Origin: Solirubrobacterales bacterium
GTDB lineage: Bacteria; Actinomycetota; Thermoleophilia; Solirubrobacterales; 70-9
Reading direction: 5' to 3'
NCBI GenBank assembly: GCA_030152505.1
Contig: JASLJO010000035.1
Coordinates: forward strand, 1-12,134
Length of the DNA stretch: 12,134 nucleotides
This document shows positions 1 through 5,869 of this stretch, piece by piece (position 1 is the first letter of the stretch; each line of letters begins with the position of its first letter). The notes under the pieces were generated by a model that saw only the letters and a list, made by a program, of their open reading frames with translations, was not told the DNA's origin and ran no database searches. Made by a program: the position numbers and the translations under genes.

Positions 1-1358
1 TGACGACCTACACCGGCTCCCACAACCTCACCTTTTCCGGGGCCGCGACGAGCCCCGGGGGAACCGCTCCGACCGTCGTCAACAGCTCGGGCAGCGCCAA
101 AGCGTTCGGCAGCGCGACCGCGATCACCTTCACCGCGGGCATCGCCGCCGTCAACTCCGCCAAAAACGGCGTGATGAAGCTCTACAACGCCCAGACCACC
201 AGCATCGACGTCAGCGACGGATCGATCTCCAGCGAACCGGACCTGGCCGTCACCGTGACCCCGACGACGGCCTCGAAACTCACGCTGAGCGCCACTTCGA
301 CCACGCCCGTGGCGGGAAGCGGCGACAACCTGACCACCACCGCGCAGGACACCTACGGCAACACGGCAACCTCCTACATCGGCTCGCACAACCTCACCTT
401 CTCGGGCGCCTCGGCCAGCCCCAGTGGCGAAACGCCGACGGTGACCGACAGCTCGGGCGTGGCCACTCCCTTCGGCAGCGCGACCGCGATCGTCTTCGCC
501 GCCGGCGTGGCGAGCGTCTCCGGCCCGAGCAACGGCGTGGCGAGGCTCTACAAAAGCGGCTCGACCAGCCTCAAAGTCAGCGACAGCTCTTTCACCAGCG
601 CCACCGCCACGGTGACCGTGGCCGCGGCGACGGCCTCGAAGCTGTCGCTGTCGGCGGCCTCGACGACGCCGGCGGCCGGGGCCTCCGACAGCCTGACGAC
701 CACCGCGCTCGACACCTACGGCAATACCGCCACCGAATACACCGGCACGCACAATCTCGTTTTCTCGGGGGCCTCGGCCAGCCCCAGCGGCGCCGCCCCG
801 ACCGTGTCCGACAACTCCAACGTCGCAATCGCCTTCGGCACGGCGACGGCGATCGCCTTCACCGCCGGCGTGGCCAAAGTCTCCTCGACGAAAAACGGCG
901 TGATGAAGCTCAACAGAGCCGAGGTGGCGAGCGTCTCGGTCAGCGACGGCTCGATCTCCACGCCCACCGGGCTCACGGTGACCGTCAGCGCCGGCTCGGC
1001 GGCGAGGTTCGCCCTCACCCACGTGACGATCAGCGCCGGCAGCATCGGCTCCCCCTGCCTCTTCACCTGCGCCGTGACCGGGCTCGGCAACAGCGGCACG
1101 ATCAAAGCCAATGTCGCGGTGACCGACAGCGTCGGCAACACGGTCAGCGCCCTCGGCACGGGACACGTGGCAAAAGTCACCTCGACCGGGGGCACGATCG
1201 CCGGCACCCCGCTGGCGATTCCCAGCACCGGCGTCGCCGAATCGGTCGCCCAGTTCACCTACACGGCGCCGGCGAGTGGCAGCTTCACCAACACGATCAC
1301 CGTCGCGGCGTCCGAAGGCACCGCCTACACCAACGCGACCGCAACCGCAAGCAAATAA
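1..1358 (+). CDS. Secreted Ig-like repeat protein, 3' part (N-terminus outside window)
   Basis: The frame is already open at base 3, so the first Met (171) is internal and the gene starts to the left of the window; about 451 residues are visible. It consists of tandem repeats of about 121 residues (363 bp). Repeat starts are marked by the motif ASKLTL / ASKLSL near bases 270 and 633, with a partial repeat before them. Each repeat carries DTYGNTAT, HNL(T/V)FSGASASPSG, FG(S/T)ATAI and SVSDGSIS-like motifs and is rich in Thr, Ser, Ala and Gly, the usual look of bacterial Ig-like/invasin-type beta-sandwich repeats. From about base 1000 a different, related domain closes the protein and holds the only two cysteines (CLFTC). 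The protein ends in NATATASK with no LPXTG motif or membrane anchor, so secretion with loose surface association is likely. A structural, adhesive or carbohydrate-binding role is inferred from fold type only. Confidence 0.85.
   Translation, partial: TTYTGSHNLTFSGAATSPGGTAPTVVNSSGSAKAFGSATAITFTAGIAAVNSAKNGVMKLYNAQTTSIDVSDGSISSEPDLAVTVTPTTASKLTLSATSTTPVAGSGDNLTTTAQDTYGNTATSYIGSHNLTFSGASASPSGETPTVTDSSGVATPFGSATAIVFAAGVASVSGPSNGVARLYKSGSTSLKVSDSSFTSATATVTVAAATASKLSLSAASTTPAAGASDSLTTTALDTYGNTATEYTGTHNLVFSGASASPSGAAPTVSDNSNVAIAFGTATAIAFTAGVAKVSSTKNGVMKLNRAEVASVSVSDGSISTPTGLTVTVSAGSAARFALTHVTISAGSIGSPCLFTCAVTGLGNSGTIKANVAVTDSVGNTVSALGTGHVAKVTSTGGTIAGTPLAIPSTGVAESVAQFTYTAPASGSFTNTITVAASEGTAYTNATATASK
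270..998 (+). repeat. Tandem 363-bp coding repeats (two full units plus partial)
   Basis: Two full units start near 270 and 633, exactly 363 bp apart, and a partial unit of the same type occupies bases 3-269. They are similar at the DNA level as well as in protein, for example GACACCTACGGCAA and CTCGGCCAGCCCCAG recur at matching places. The copies differ mostly at third codon positions and short patches, so they are diverged duplications under protein-level selection rather than very recent copies. Confidence 0.8.
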
Positions 1359-1398
1359 GGGGTGGATTGCGCCGAGATGATTGGTGGGATAGGTTCTA

Positions 1399-1413
1399 CT
1401 TTTAATCTAAAAG
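1399..1413. promoter_or_regulatory. AT-rich inverted repeat CTTTTA-N3-TAAAAG upstream of the 1429 gene
   Basis: A perfect 6-bp inverted repeat with a 3-base centre lies in an AT-rich patch inside otherwise GC-rich DNA, just before the ribosome binding site and start of the next gene. It may be part of a promoter or an operator. No convincing -35/-10 pair could be assigned, so the role is open. Confidence 0.3.
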
Positions 1414-1428
1414 ATAGGAGTAGATCAA

Positions 1429-1743
1429 GTGGCTGATTCGAATCCAAACCGCCATGAGGTCCCACAGGAGGACGTCGAGAGGCTGGACCGGCTGTCCGAG
1501 GAAGTCCGCGGGCGGCTTGCCGAGATCGGAATGATCGTCGCGCGCATAGCGGGAGACGGGCGCGGCGCAAGTGCGGTCGTCAGCTTCGTCCCCCGCGAGG
1601 CACAGCGGGTCGCGGTCGAGGCGGCGGCACCGGGGGGCGATTGGATGGAGATCGTCGACACGCCGACCGGCAACTACTGCTATGGATCGATCGGGGGGCA
1701 CAACTTCATGGACTGCCCCTGCGGAGGCTCGGGCCCCCCTTGA
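1429..1743 (+). CDS. Small hypothetical protein with Cys-rich, Gly-rich C-terminal tail (104 aa)
   Basis: The GTG start at 1429 is supported by AGGAG at 1416-1420, eight bases upstream, so this is probably a real gene although I do not recognise a family. Residues 13-40 are charged and likely helical (EDVERLDRLSEEVRGRL), followed by a short segment that may form strands (SAVVSFV, VAVEAAA). The last 24 residues contain three cysteines, C84, C96 and C98, in a Gly-rich context (GNYCYGSIGG then DCPCGGSGPP). No signal peptide or membrane segment is visible. The tail could bind a metal, or it could be the core of a modified peptide, but no modifying enzyme is encoded nearby. It lies between the repeat protein and a dehydrogenase, with 110 bases to the latter. 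Confidence 0.6.
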   Translation: MADSNPNRHEVPQEDVERLDRLSEEVRGRLAEIGMIVARIAGDGRGASAVVSFVPREAQRVAVEAAAPGGDWMEIVDTPTGNYCYGSIGGHNFMDCPCGGSGPP

Positions 1744-1842
1744 GCCGGGCTCGCCGGGAGCAACCGCCGAGATCGCCGCGCGGATGTGTGCCGGCAGCGC
1801 CTTCCGGGCAGTAGTTTCGTCACCCGATTCGAGCAGCGAGCG

Positions 1843-1850
1843 AAAGGAGG
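1843..1850 (+). promoter_or_regulatory. Ribosome binding site of the SDR gene
   Basis: AAAGGAGG lies three bases before the ATG at 1854. It is one of the strongest Shine-Dalgarno matches in the window; the spacing is short but it fixes this start, since no other start codon precedes the TGASSGIG motif. Confidence 0.7.
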
Positions 1851-1853
1851 GCG

Positions 1854-2617
1854 ATGGCGACTTCTCTGGACGAAACCGTGGCCTTGGTCACCGGCGCCAG
1901 CAGCGGCATCGGCGAGGCAACCGCGCGGGCGTTGGCGGCGCAGGGGGCGAAGGTGGCGCTGGCGGCGCGCCGCCTCGAGCGGCTCGAGCGGCTCGCCGCC
2001 GAGATCGGTGGCCACGGCCACACCGCGCTGGCGATCGAGGCTGACATCGCCGAGCGGGAGCAGGCGATCGCCGCGGTCGACCGCACCGTCGACGAGCTGG
2101 GGGGCTCGGCATCGTCGTCAACAACGCCGGGGTGATGCTGCTCGGGCCGATCGAGGGCGCGCCGACCGAGGAATGGGACCGGATGATCGACATCAACCTC
2201 AAGGGCCTGGTCAACACGACCCACGCCGCCCTCCCCCACCTGCTCGCCGCCGCCGAGGAATCGGAGCGCGGCTGCGCCGACGTGGTCAACATCAGCTCCG
2301 TCGCCGGGCGTGTCGCCCGGACGGGATCGGGCGTCTACAACCTGACCAAGCACGGGGTCGGCGCCTTCAGCGAGTCCTTCCGCCAGGAGTTCGCCGGCCG
2401 CCGGGTGCGCTCGACGCTGGTCGAGCCGGGCGCCGTCGCCACCGAGCTCACCGACCATCTGCGCGATGGGGTGCGGGAGCAAGTCAGGGAGCGATTCGCC
2501 GGCATCGACGTACTCGAGGCGGAGGACATCGCCGACGCGATCGCCTATGCGGTCACCCGCCCGGCGCACGTCTGCGTCAACGAGATCCTCATCCGGCCGA
2601 CCGAACAGGTCGGCTGA
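1854..2617 (+). pseudogene. Short-chain dehydrogenase/reductase, split by a -1 frameshift
   Basis: Classical SDR oxidoreductase (NAD(P)-dependent, cytoplasmic), about 254 residues when the frame is repaired, the usual family length. The first frame (1854-2135) holds the cofactor motif TGASSGIG (residues 13-20) and basic residues after the second strand (AARRLER), which favour NADP(H). It then runs into a stop. The second frame, entered before 2132, holds the rest: N115 of INLKG, catalytic S149 in NISS, and Y162/K166 in YNLTK. The NNAG motif reappears only if one G is added to the six-G run at 2099-2104, giving LGIVVNNAGV across the junction. All catalytic residues are otherwise intact, so either the G run is a sequencing error or the gene was inactivated very recently. 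Substrate cannot be told. The stop is one base from the stop of the convergent VOC gene. Confidence 0.85.
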
Positions 2618-2618
2618 C

Positions 2619-3260
2619 TCACTCCCTCGGCGGCCGCGGCGTGATCAGCGCGACGGGCAGGCCGAGGCCGGCGGAGCGGCGCAGGGTGGCGATGCGACGG
2701 CCGGGCTGAATGGCGGGGCGGATCTCGCTGACCCGGTCGCCGAGCAGAGTGACGGTTCCCTCCAGGTCGGGGGCGACGAAGGCGAGGCCCCAGAAGAAGG
2801 CTGGGTGGTCTCCCCCGGCTCGTTCGATCGCCTCGGGTGGCTCCTGCACGACCTCGAGGATCGTCGCGCCGAGGCGGAAGAACGCCTGCCGCGGTGCCCC
2901 CGCCGGCGTCGGCTCCTCACGGATGCGCCGCAGGTCGAGTCCGGCTGACCGCAGGGCGGCGACCGTCCGCTCCAACTCCGGCGTGATCGCCACCACGTGG
3001 TCGACGGCGGTGAGTCCGTTGGGGTGAGGCGGGGCGACGGCGGGCGGGGGGCGATCCGAGCGTCCCGTGGGCAGGCCGTCCAGCTCGGTCGCCTCGACGT
3101 CGCGCAGGGTCCAGCCTGCCAACCGCTGCCCCGCCCCCGATCCGGCGAGGCAAATCCGCACCTCCCCGAGGACGCAGGTGTCGCCTTGGACCGCGAAGCC
3201 GAGCGCCGCCCAGGCCTCGGGGGGATCCGCAACCGTCAGCTCGTCGATCGTCGTGGTCAT
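2619..3260 (-). CDS. VOC family (glyoxalase/bleomycin-resistance fold) protein, 213 aa
   Basis: The ATG at 3260 overlaps the stop of the upstream phosphoesterase gene by four bases (ATGA), which selects this start over the longer open frame. Residues 84-140 form a typical VOC beta-alpha-beta-beta-beta module: AVDHVVAITPELERTVAAL, then AFFRLGATILEVVQEP, with H88 and E136 at the usual metal-ligand positions. Residues 155-210 (FFWGLAFVAPDLEGTVTLL ... GLPVALITPRP) look like the second module. The N-terminal 80 residues are a less clear half module. The family includes glyoxalases, dioxygenases and drug-binding proteins; the substrate cannot be inferred. It is last in the TetR-led operon and ends one base from the convergent SDR stop, so there is no room for a dedicated terminator. 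Confidence 0.8.
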   Translation of the reverse strand: MTTTIDELTVADPPEAWAALGFAVQGDTCVLGEVRICLAGSGAGQRLAGWTLRDVEATELDGLPTGRSDRPPPAVAPPHPNGLTAVDHVVAITPELERTVAALRSAGLDLRRIREEPTPAGAPRQAFFRLGATILEVVQEPPEAIERAGGDHPAFFWGLAFVAPDLEGTVTLLGDRVSEIRPAIQPGRRIATLRRSAGLGLPVALITPRPPRE

Positions 3261-4006
3261 ACGTCCTCGAGCGCGCGACCGCTGACCACGGACAGTGGTG
3301 ATTCGGCGACGACGTCCGAGCCGCGTCTCGCCTCCTTGTCGCTGCGCTTGATCAGCAGCCACTGGGGCTTCGCGCCGCGGCCGGTGCGCTGCAGGGCGAA
3401 GCCGCCCCGCAGCTTCTCGCCGTGCAGGACGAAGACGGCGTGGCCGCGCTCGAGCGCCTCCGGCCAGGGGACCCGGCCGCCCTGCTCGTAGCCGCCCCGG
3501 TCCCAGACGATCACGCCGCCCCGATCGGTCGGCCCCTCGAAGTCGTTGTGGGAGATCTCGTGGTCCTCGACCTGCACGGCGAGGCGCTTGACGCCAGGGT
3601 CCATCGAGGGCCCCTTCGGCACCGCCCAGGAACGCATCGCCCCCTCGACCTCGAGGCGCAGGTCGAAGTGATGCGCGGTCGCGGCGTGCTCCTGGACGAC
3701 GAAGACCCCAGCGCTGACGCCGCGGATCGCGAACTGCTCGTGCCCCTCGACCTTGACGTTCTCGCCGGTCAGCTCGTCGACTCGGGCACCGCGCGGCCCC
3801 TTCCCCAGGAACGCCATCAGTTCCTCCACCGCCCCTCCGGGCCCCTCGGCATGGACGAGCAGGCTCCCGTCCTCCGCGTTCCGCACCCAGCCCATCACCC
3901 CAAGCCTCCGAGCCCGCCGCGCGGTCGCATCCCGAAACCCGACAGCCTGCACCCGTCCGCACACGACCGCCCGCACAGCCTTCTCCGCTCGTTTTCGCCC
4001 CCCCAT
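3257..4006 (-). CDS. Acylphosphatase-LigD-type 3'-phosphoesterase fusion protein, 249 aa
   Basis: Two catalytic domains occupy one chain. Residues 10-95 are an acylphosphatase: GRVQAVGFRD with the phosphate-binding loop and R25, and GWVRNAEDGS with catalytic N43, as in enzymes that hydrolyse acyl phosphates. Residues 101-245 match the 3'-phosphoesterase domain of bacterial DNA ligase D, which trims 3'-phosphate and 3'-ribonucleotide ends: FVVQEHAATAHHFDLRLE with H107, H113, D115 and R117; SWAVPKGPS; VEDHE with H149; VWDRGGYE; LHGEKLRGGF; and WLLIKRSDKEA. No polymerase or ligase domain follows. The family's conserved Tyr four residues after the second-site His is His153 here, and the loop after FEG is shortened. 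The start overlaps the lipoprotein stop (TGATG), with GGAGGGG ten bases upstream. Both assignments are secure from motifs; the meaning of the fusion is unknown. Confidence 0.88.
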   Translation of the reverse strand: MGGRKRAEKAVRAVVCGRVQAVGFRDATARRARRLGVMGWVRNAEDGSLLVHAEGPGGAVEELMAFLGKGPRGARVDELTGENVKVEGHEQFAIRGVSAGVFVVQEHAATAHHFDLRLEVEGAMRSWAVPKGPSMDPGVKRLAVQVEDHEISHNDFEGPTDRGGVIVWDRGGYEQGGRVPWPEALERGHAVFVLHGEKLRGGFALQRTGRGAKPQWLLIKRSDKEARRGSDVVAESPLSVVSGRALEDV

Positions 4007-4329
4007 CAGCCAGCGGCCCCTCCCGAGCCCCGGCTCGGGCGCGTCACGATGTGGTCGAGAACCCGTTCACCATCGACGCTCAGGATCCGCACGTAAGCCG
4101 TGTAGGCGCCGTCGGGACCGGTGAAATGACACCGGAAGCGGGTGCCCACCTCCGCGGGAATCCCCGCCGGACACCGCACGTCGGCCGGGCGGTAGCCGGT
4201 GTGTCTGACGACGAAGCGCGAGACGGTCCGCTCCGTCGCGTGCCGCCTGATCGTGCTTTCCCCGCAACCTGACAGCAGGAGGGCGACGAGGCACGCTATT
4301 GCTGGGCCAGCCCACCGCACTGTCGCCAT
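4006..4329 (-). CDS. DUF4333-type lipoprotein, 107 aa
   Basis: The N-terminus (MATVRWAGPAIACLVALLLS) is a signal peptide with a lipobox, LLSGC, lipidated at C22, so the product should be anchored to the outer face of the membrane. The rest matches the small actinobacterial DUF4333 domain: VRCPAGIPAEVGTRFRCHF with the paired C53 and C67, then GAYTAYVRILSVDG. Function of the family is unknown. The ATG at 4329 is one base after the methyltransferase stop (TAAGATG), suggesting translational coupling. An in-frame ATG at 4356 has a GGAG close upstream but would put acidic residues before the signal peptide, so it is less likely. The stop overlaps the start of the phosphoesterase gene. Confidence 0.82.
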   Translation of the reverse strand: MATVRWAGPAIACLVALLLSGCGESTIRRHATERTVSRFVVRHTGYRPADVRCPAGIPAEVGTRFRCHFTGPDGAYTAYVRILSVDGERVLDHIVTRPSRGSGGAAG

Positions 4330-4330
4330 C

Positions 4331-5104
4331 TTATGGTCTGCAGCCGGATCCTCCATGAAGCTCCGCTCTGACCAGCCGCAGGCCGACATCGAGCGAGGCG
4401 AGGTTGCGCAGCTCGCCGTGGCGGCGGTCCCACTCGCCGCTCTCGAGGTCGTGTCGGAGGCGGCCGAGGCCGCGGTCCACCGCTGCGGGCGGCAGCTGAT
4501 GCCAGGTCGAGGAGGCGCGGCGCACACCCGGGTCGAGATGCGCCTCGGGCCGGCCCCAGAGGGCGACGCAGAAGCCGTCGCTGCAGTCGTTCGAGACGGG
4601 GATCGTGTCGATCTCCATATTCGGCAGGATGGACTCGAGCAGCTCGATCGATGGGAAGGCCCGCCGGTCGTGCTCGATGATCTCCGGCAGGTAGTCGCGG
4701 CAGAGCCACATATCCGCGGTGACGTCGAGGTCGAGGGTGAGGAGGACAACCCGCTCGCGGGTCACGCGGAGCACCTCGGCGAGGCCCCGGTCGACGTCGT
4801 CCCAGTGCTGCATCGTGAAGACGCCCATCGCCGCATCGACGCTCTTGTCCTCGAGCGGGAGGGACTCGACAACCGCCTCGATCACCGTGGCCGAGCCCGG
4901 CGGGCGCTGGGCGATCATCACCGGCGAGGGCTCGACCGCGATCACCTGGCAATCCGGCGGCTCGTAGGAGCCGGCGCCGGCGCCGACATTGAGAACGCTC
5001 TTCGCGTCGCCGAGTGCTCCCCAAATGGCCGCCTCGATCCGCGGATCGGCGCGGCGCACCCCGCTGTAGCCCAGGCCCATTCGATCGTAGGCGGGAGCCC
5101 TCAT
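4331..5104 (-). CDS. Class I SAM-dependent methyltransferase, 257 aa
   Basis: Rossmann-fold methyltransferase of the Methyltransf_11 type. Motif I is VLNVGAGAGSYE (residues 37-48); the acidic residue ending strand 2 is E58 in VIAVEPS; the motif near residues 80-93 (ESLPLEDKSVDAAMG) and FTMQHWDD complete the SAM site. The C-terminal half (FPSIELLESILPNMEIDTIPVS and on) probably forms the substrate cap. No membrane segment is present. The acceptor is not identifiable; small molecules are typical for this group. The ATG overlaps the TetR stop by four bases (ATGA), so it is translated with the regulator, which suggests the regulator controls this enzyme and the downstream genes. Confidence 0.85.
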   Translation of the reverse strand: MRAPAYDRMGLGYSGVRRADPRIEAAIWGALGDAKSVLNVGAGAGSYEPPDCQVIAVEPSPVMIAQRPPGSATVIEAVVESLPLEDKSVDAAMGVFTMQHWDDVDRGLAEVLRVTRERVVLLTLDLDVTADMWLCRDYLPEIIEHDRRAFPSIELLESILPNMEIDTIPVSNDCSDGFCVALWGRPEAHLDPGVRRASSTWHQLPPAAVDRGLGRLRHDLESGEWDRRHGELRNLASLDVGLRLVRAELHGGSGCRP

Positions 5105-5772
5105 CGCTCGGCCGCGCGCCGACCGGCACCGGGCGATTCTGCCGGCCCACCATCGCGCAGCAGGGTGACGAGCAGCTCGACGAAGTCTCCATATAGGTCA
5201 TGGCGCACCGCGTCGGGGCTGACCAGCGATTCGACCGCCAGGCCGATGCCGAGCGCGCGCAGCACGAGAGCGAGCTCATCGGCGGGCAGCGCAAGCTCGA
5301 CCCCGGCCTCCTGCTGGTACTGGGAGATATAGCGGGCGACCGCCTCGCGCATCGCCGCCGAGCGGGTGCCGAACCGCCTGGCGAGCTCGGGGTCCCGATC
5401 TCCGTGGGCGATGAACTCCATGTGCAGGACGACGGACTCGCGGTCGCGCCCGAACCGGTCCATCCACTGATCCGCGAGGGCGCGGGCCCGGGTCTCGAGG
5501 GGAGCGTCTGGAGGGAGCGCGCCCTGGGTCTCGGCCAGCTCGCGCACCCGCTCGGCCATGTAGTCCTCGAAGACGGCGAGAAAGAGGTCGGCCTTGCCCT
5601 CGAAGTTGGAGTAGACCGCGCCGTGCGAGTAGCAGGCCTCCTCGGCGATCTCCTCCACCGAGGCGCCGTTGTAGCCGTTACGGGCGAAGACCCGGCTCGC
5701 GGCGGCGATCAGCTCAGCCCGCGTACGGGCCTGCCTCTCCCTCCGGGTCTCTCTTTTTTGCTTGGCAACCAT
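5101..5772 (-). CDS. TetR/AcrR family transcriptional regulator, 223 aa
   Basis: N-terminal TetR DNA-binding domain: TRAELIAAASRVFARNGYNG followed by the helix-turn-helix ASVEEIAEEACYSHGAVYSNF and the typical continuation EGKADLFLAVFEDYM (residues 17-71). The remainder is a helical ligand-binding/dimer domain without a recognised signature. First gene of a five-gene operon, divergent from the NRAMP transporter gene with 97 bases between starts. The region just upstream holds a candidate promoter with an inverted repeat in its spacer, which fits autorepression. No Shine-Dalgarno sequence precedes the ATG, so a very short leader or leaderless mRNA is likely. The ligand is unknown. Confidence 0.9.
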   Translation of the reverse strand: MVAKQKRETRRERQARTRAELIAAASRVFARNGYNGASVEEIAEEACYSHGAVYSNFEGKADLFLAVFEDYMAERVRELAETQGALPPDAPLETRARALADQWMDRFGRDRESVVLHMEFIAHGDRDPELARRFGTRSAAMREAVARYISQYQQEAGVELALPADELALVLRALGIGLAVESLVSPDAVRHDLYGDFVELLVTLLRDGGPAESPGAGRRAAER

Positions 5773-5782
5773 TCAGATTGGG

Positions 5783-5811
5783 AGTCTAACTTGAATTGTG
5801 AGTCAAATCTA
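5783..5811 (-). promoter_or_regulatory. Candidate tetR promoter with operator in the spacer
   Basis: On the minus strand, TAGATT (5811-5806) and TAGACT (5788-5783) are separated by 17 bases and resemble -35 and -10 boxes. Transcription would start a few bases before the ATG at 5772. The spacer, with its flank, contains TTGA-N8-TCAA (5791-5806), an imperfect 16-bp inverted repeat. A wider dyad, AGATT (5775-5779) with AATCT (5806-5810), surrounds it. The whole 5771-5813 stretch is AT-rich against GC-rich surroundings. Binding by the TetR protein is inference; the divergent transporter gene could be affected as well. Confidence 0.45.
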
Positions 5812-5869
5812 GAACGCAGGACGCTTCGTTGGGAATAGGAACCGACGACCTCGGCGACCGCCGAAACTG

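Noticed and set aside
716..1258. 180-codon open frame antisense to the Ig-like repeats
   Set aside because: Opposite-strand reading of a Thr/Ala/Gly-rich repeat gene gives Val/Ala/Pro-rich sequence without start signals; no independent support.
1720..1755. Possible hairpin GGCTC...GAGCC around the stop of the small Cys-tail gene
   Set aside because: Only a 5-bp stem with a long loop and no T-run in very GC-rich sequence; not convincing as a terminator.
1975..1998. Short direct repeat of CTCGAGCGG
   Set aside because: It encodes LERLERLA, an amphipathic helix in the SDR, and needs no other explanation.
2090..2140. Programmed frameshifting in the SDR gene
   Set aside because: There is no known biological reason for it in this family, and a plain one-base change in a G run explains the break.
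1786..2709. Long Arg/Pro-rich frame overlapping the SDR gene
   Set aside because: Composition is typical of off-frame GC-rich sequence; the SDR motifs lie in the two other frames, and it crosses into the convergent VOC gene.
2619..3962. Single 447-residue open frame covering both the VOC gene and the region upstream
   Set aside because: The upstream part is an Arg/Gly-rich shadow of the acylphosphatase-phosphoesterase gene in another frame; the VOC protein begins at 3260, where ATGA overlaps the preceding stop.
4330..4749. N-terminal extension of the lipoprotein frame up to 4749
   Set aside because: The extension is Ser/Arg-rich shadow coding under the methyltransferase; the signal peptide and lipobox place the start at 4329 (or at most 4356).
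4199..5332. Long open frame on the plus strand (377 codons)
   Set aside because: It is a mirror of the methyltransferase and TetR genes: composition follows the opposite-strand codon pattern, it has no recognisable domain, and the minus-strand genes have clear motifs and coupled junctions.
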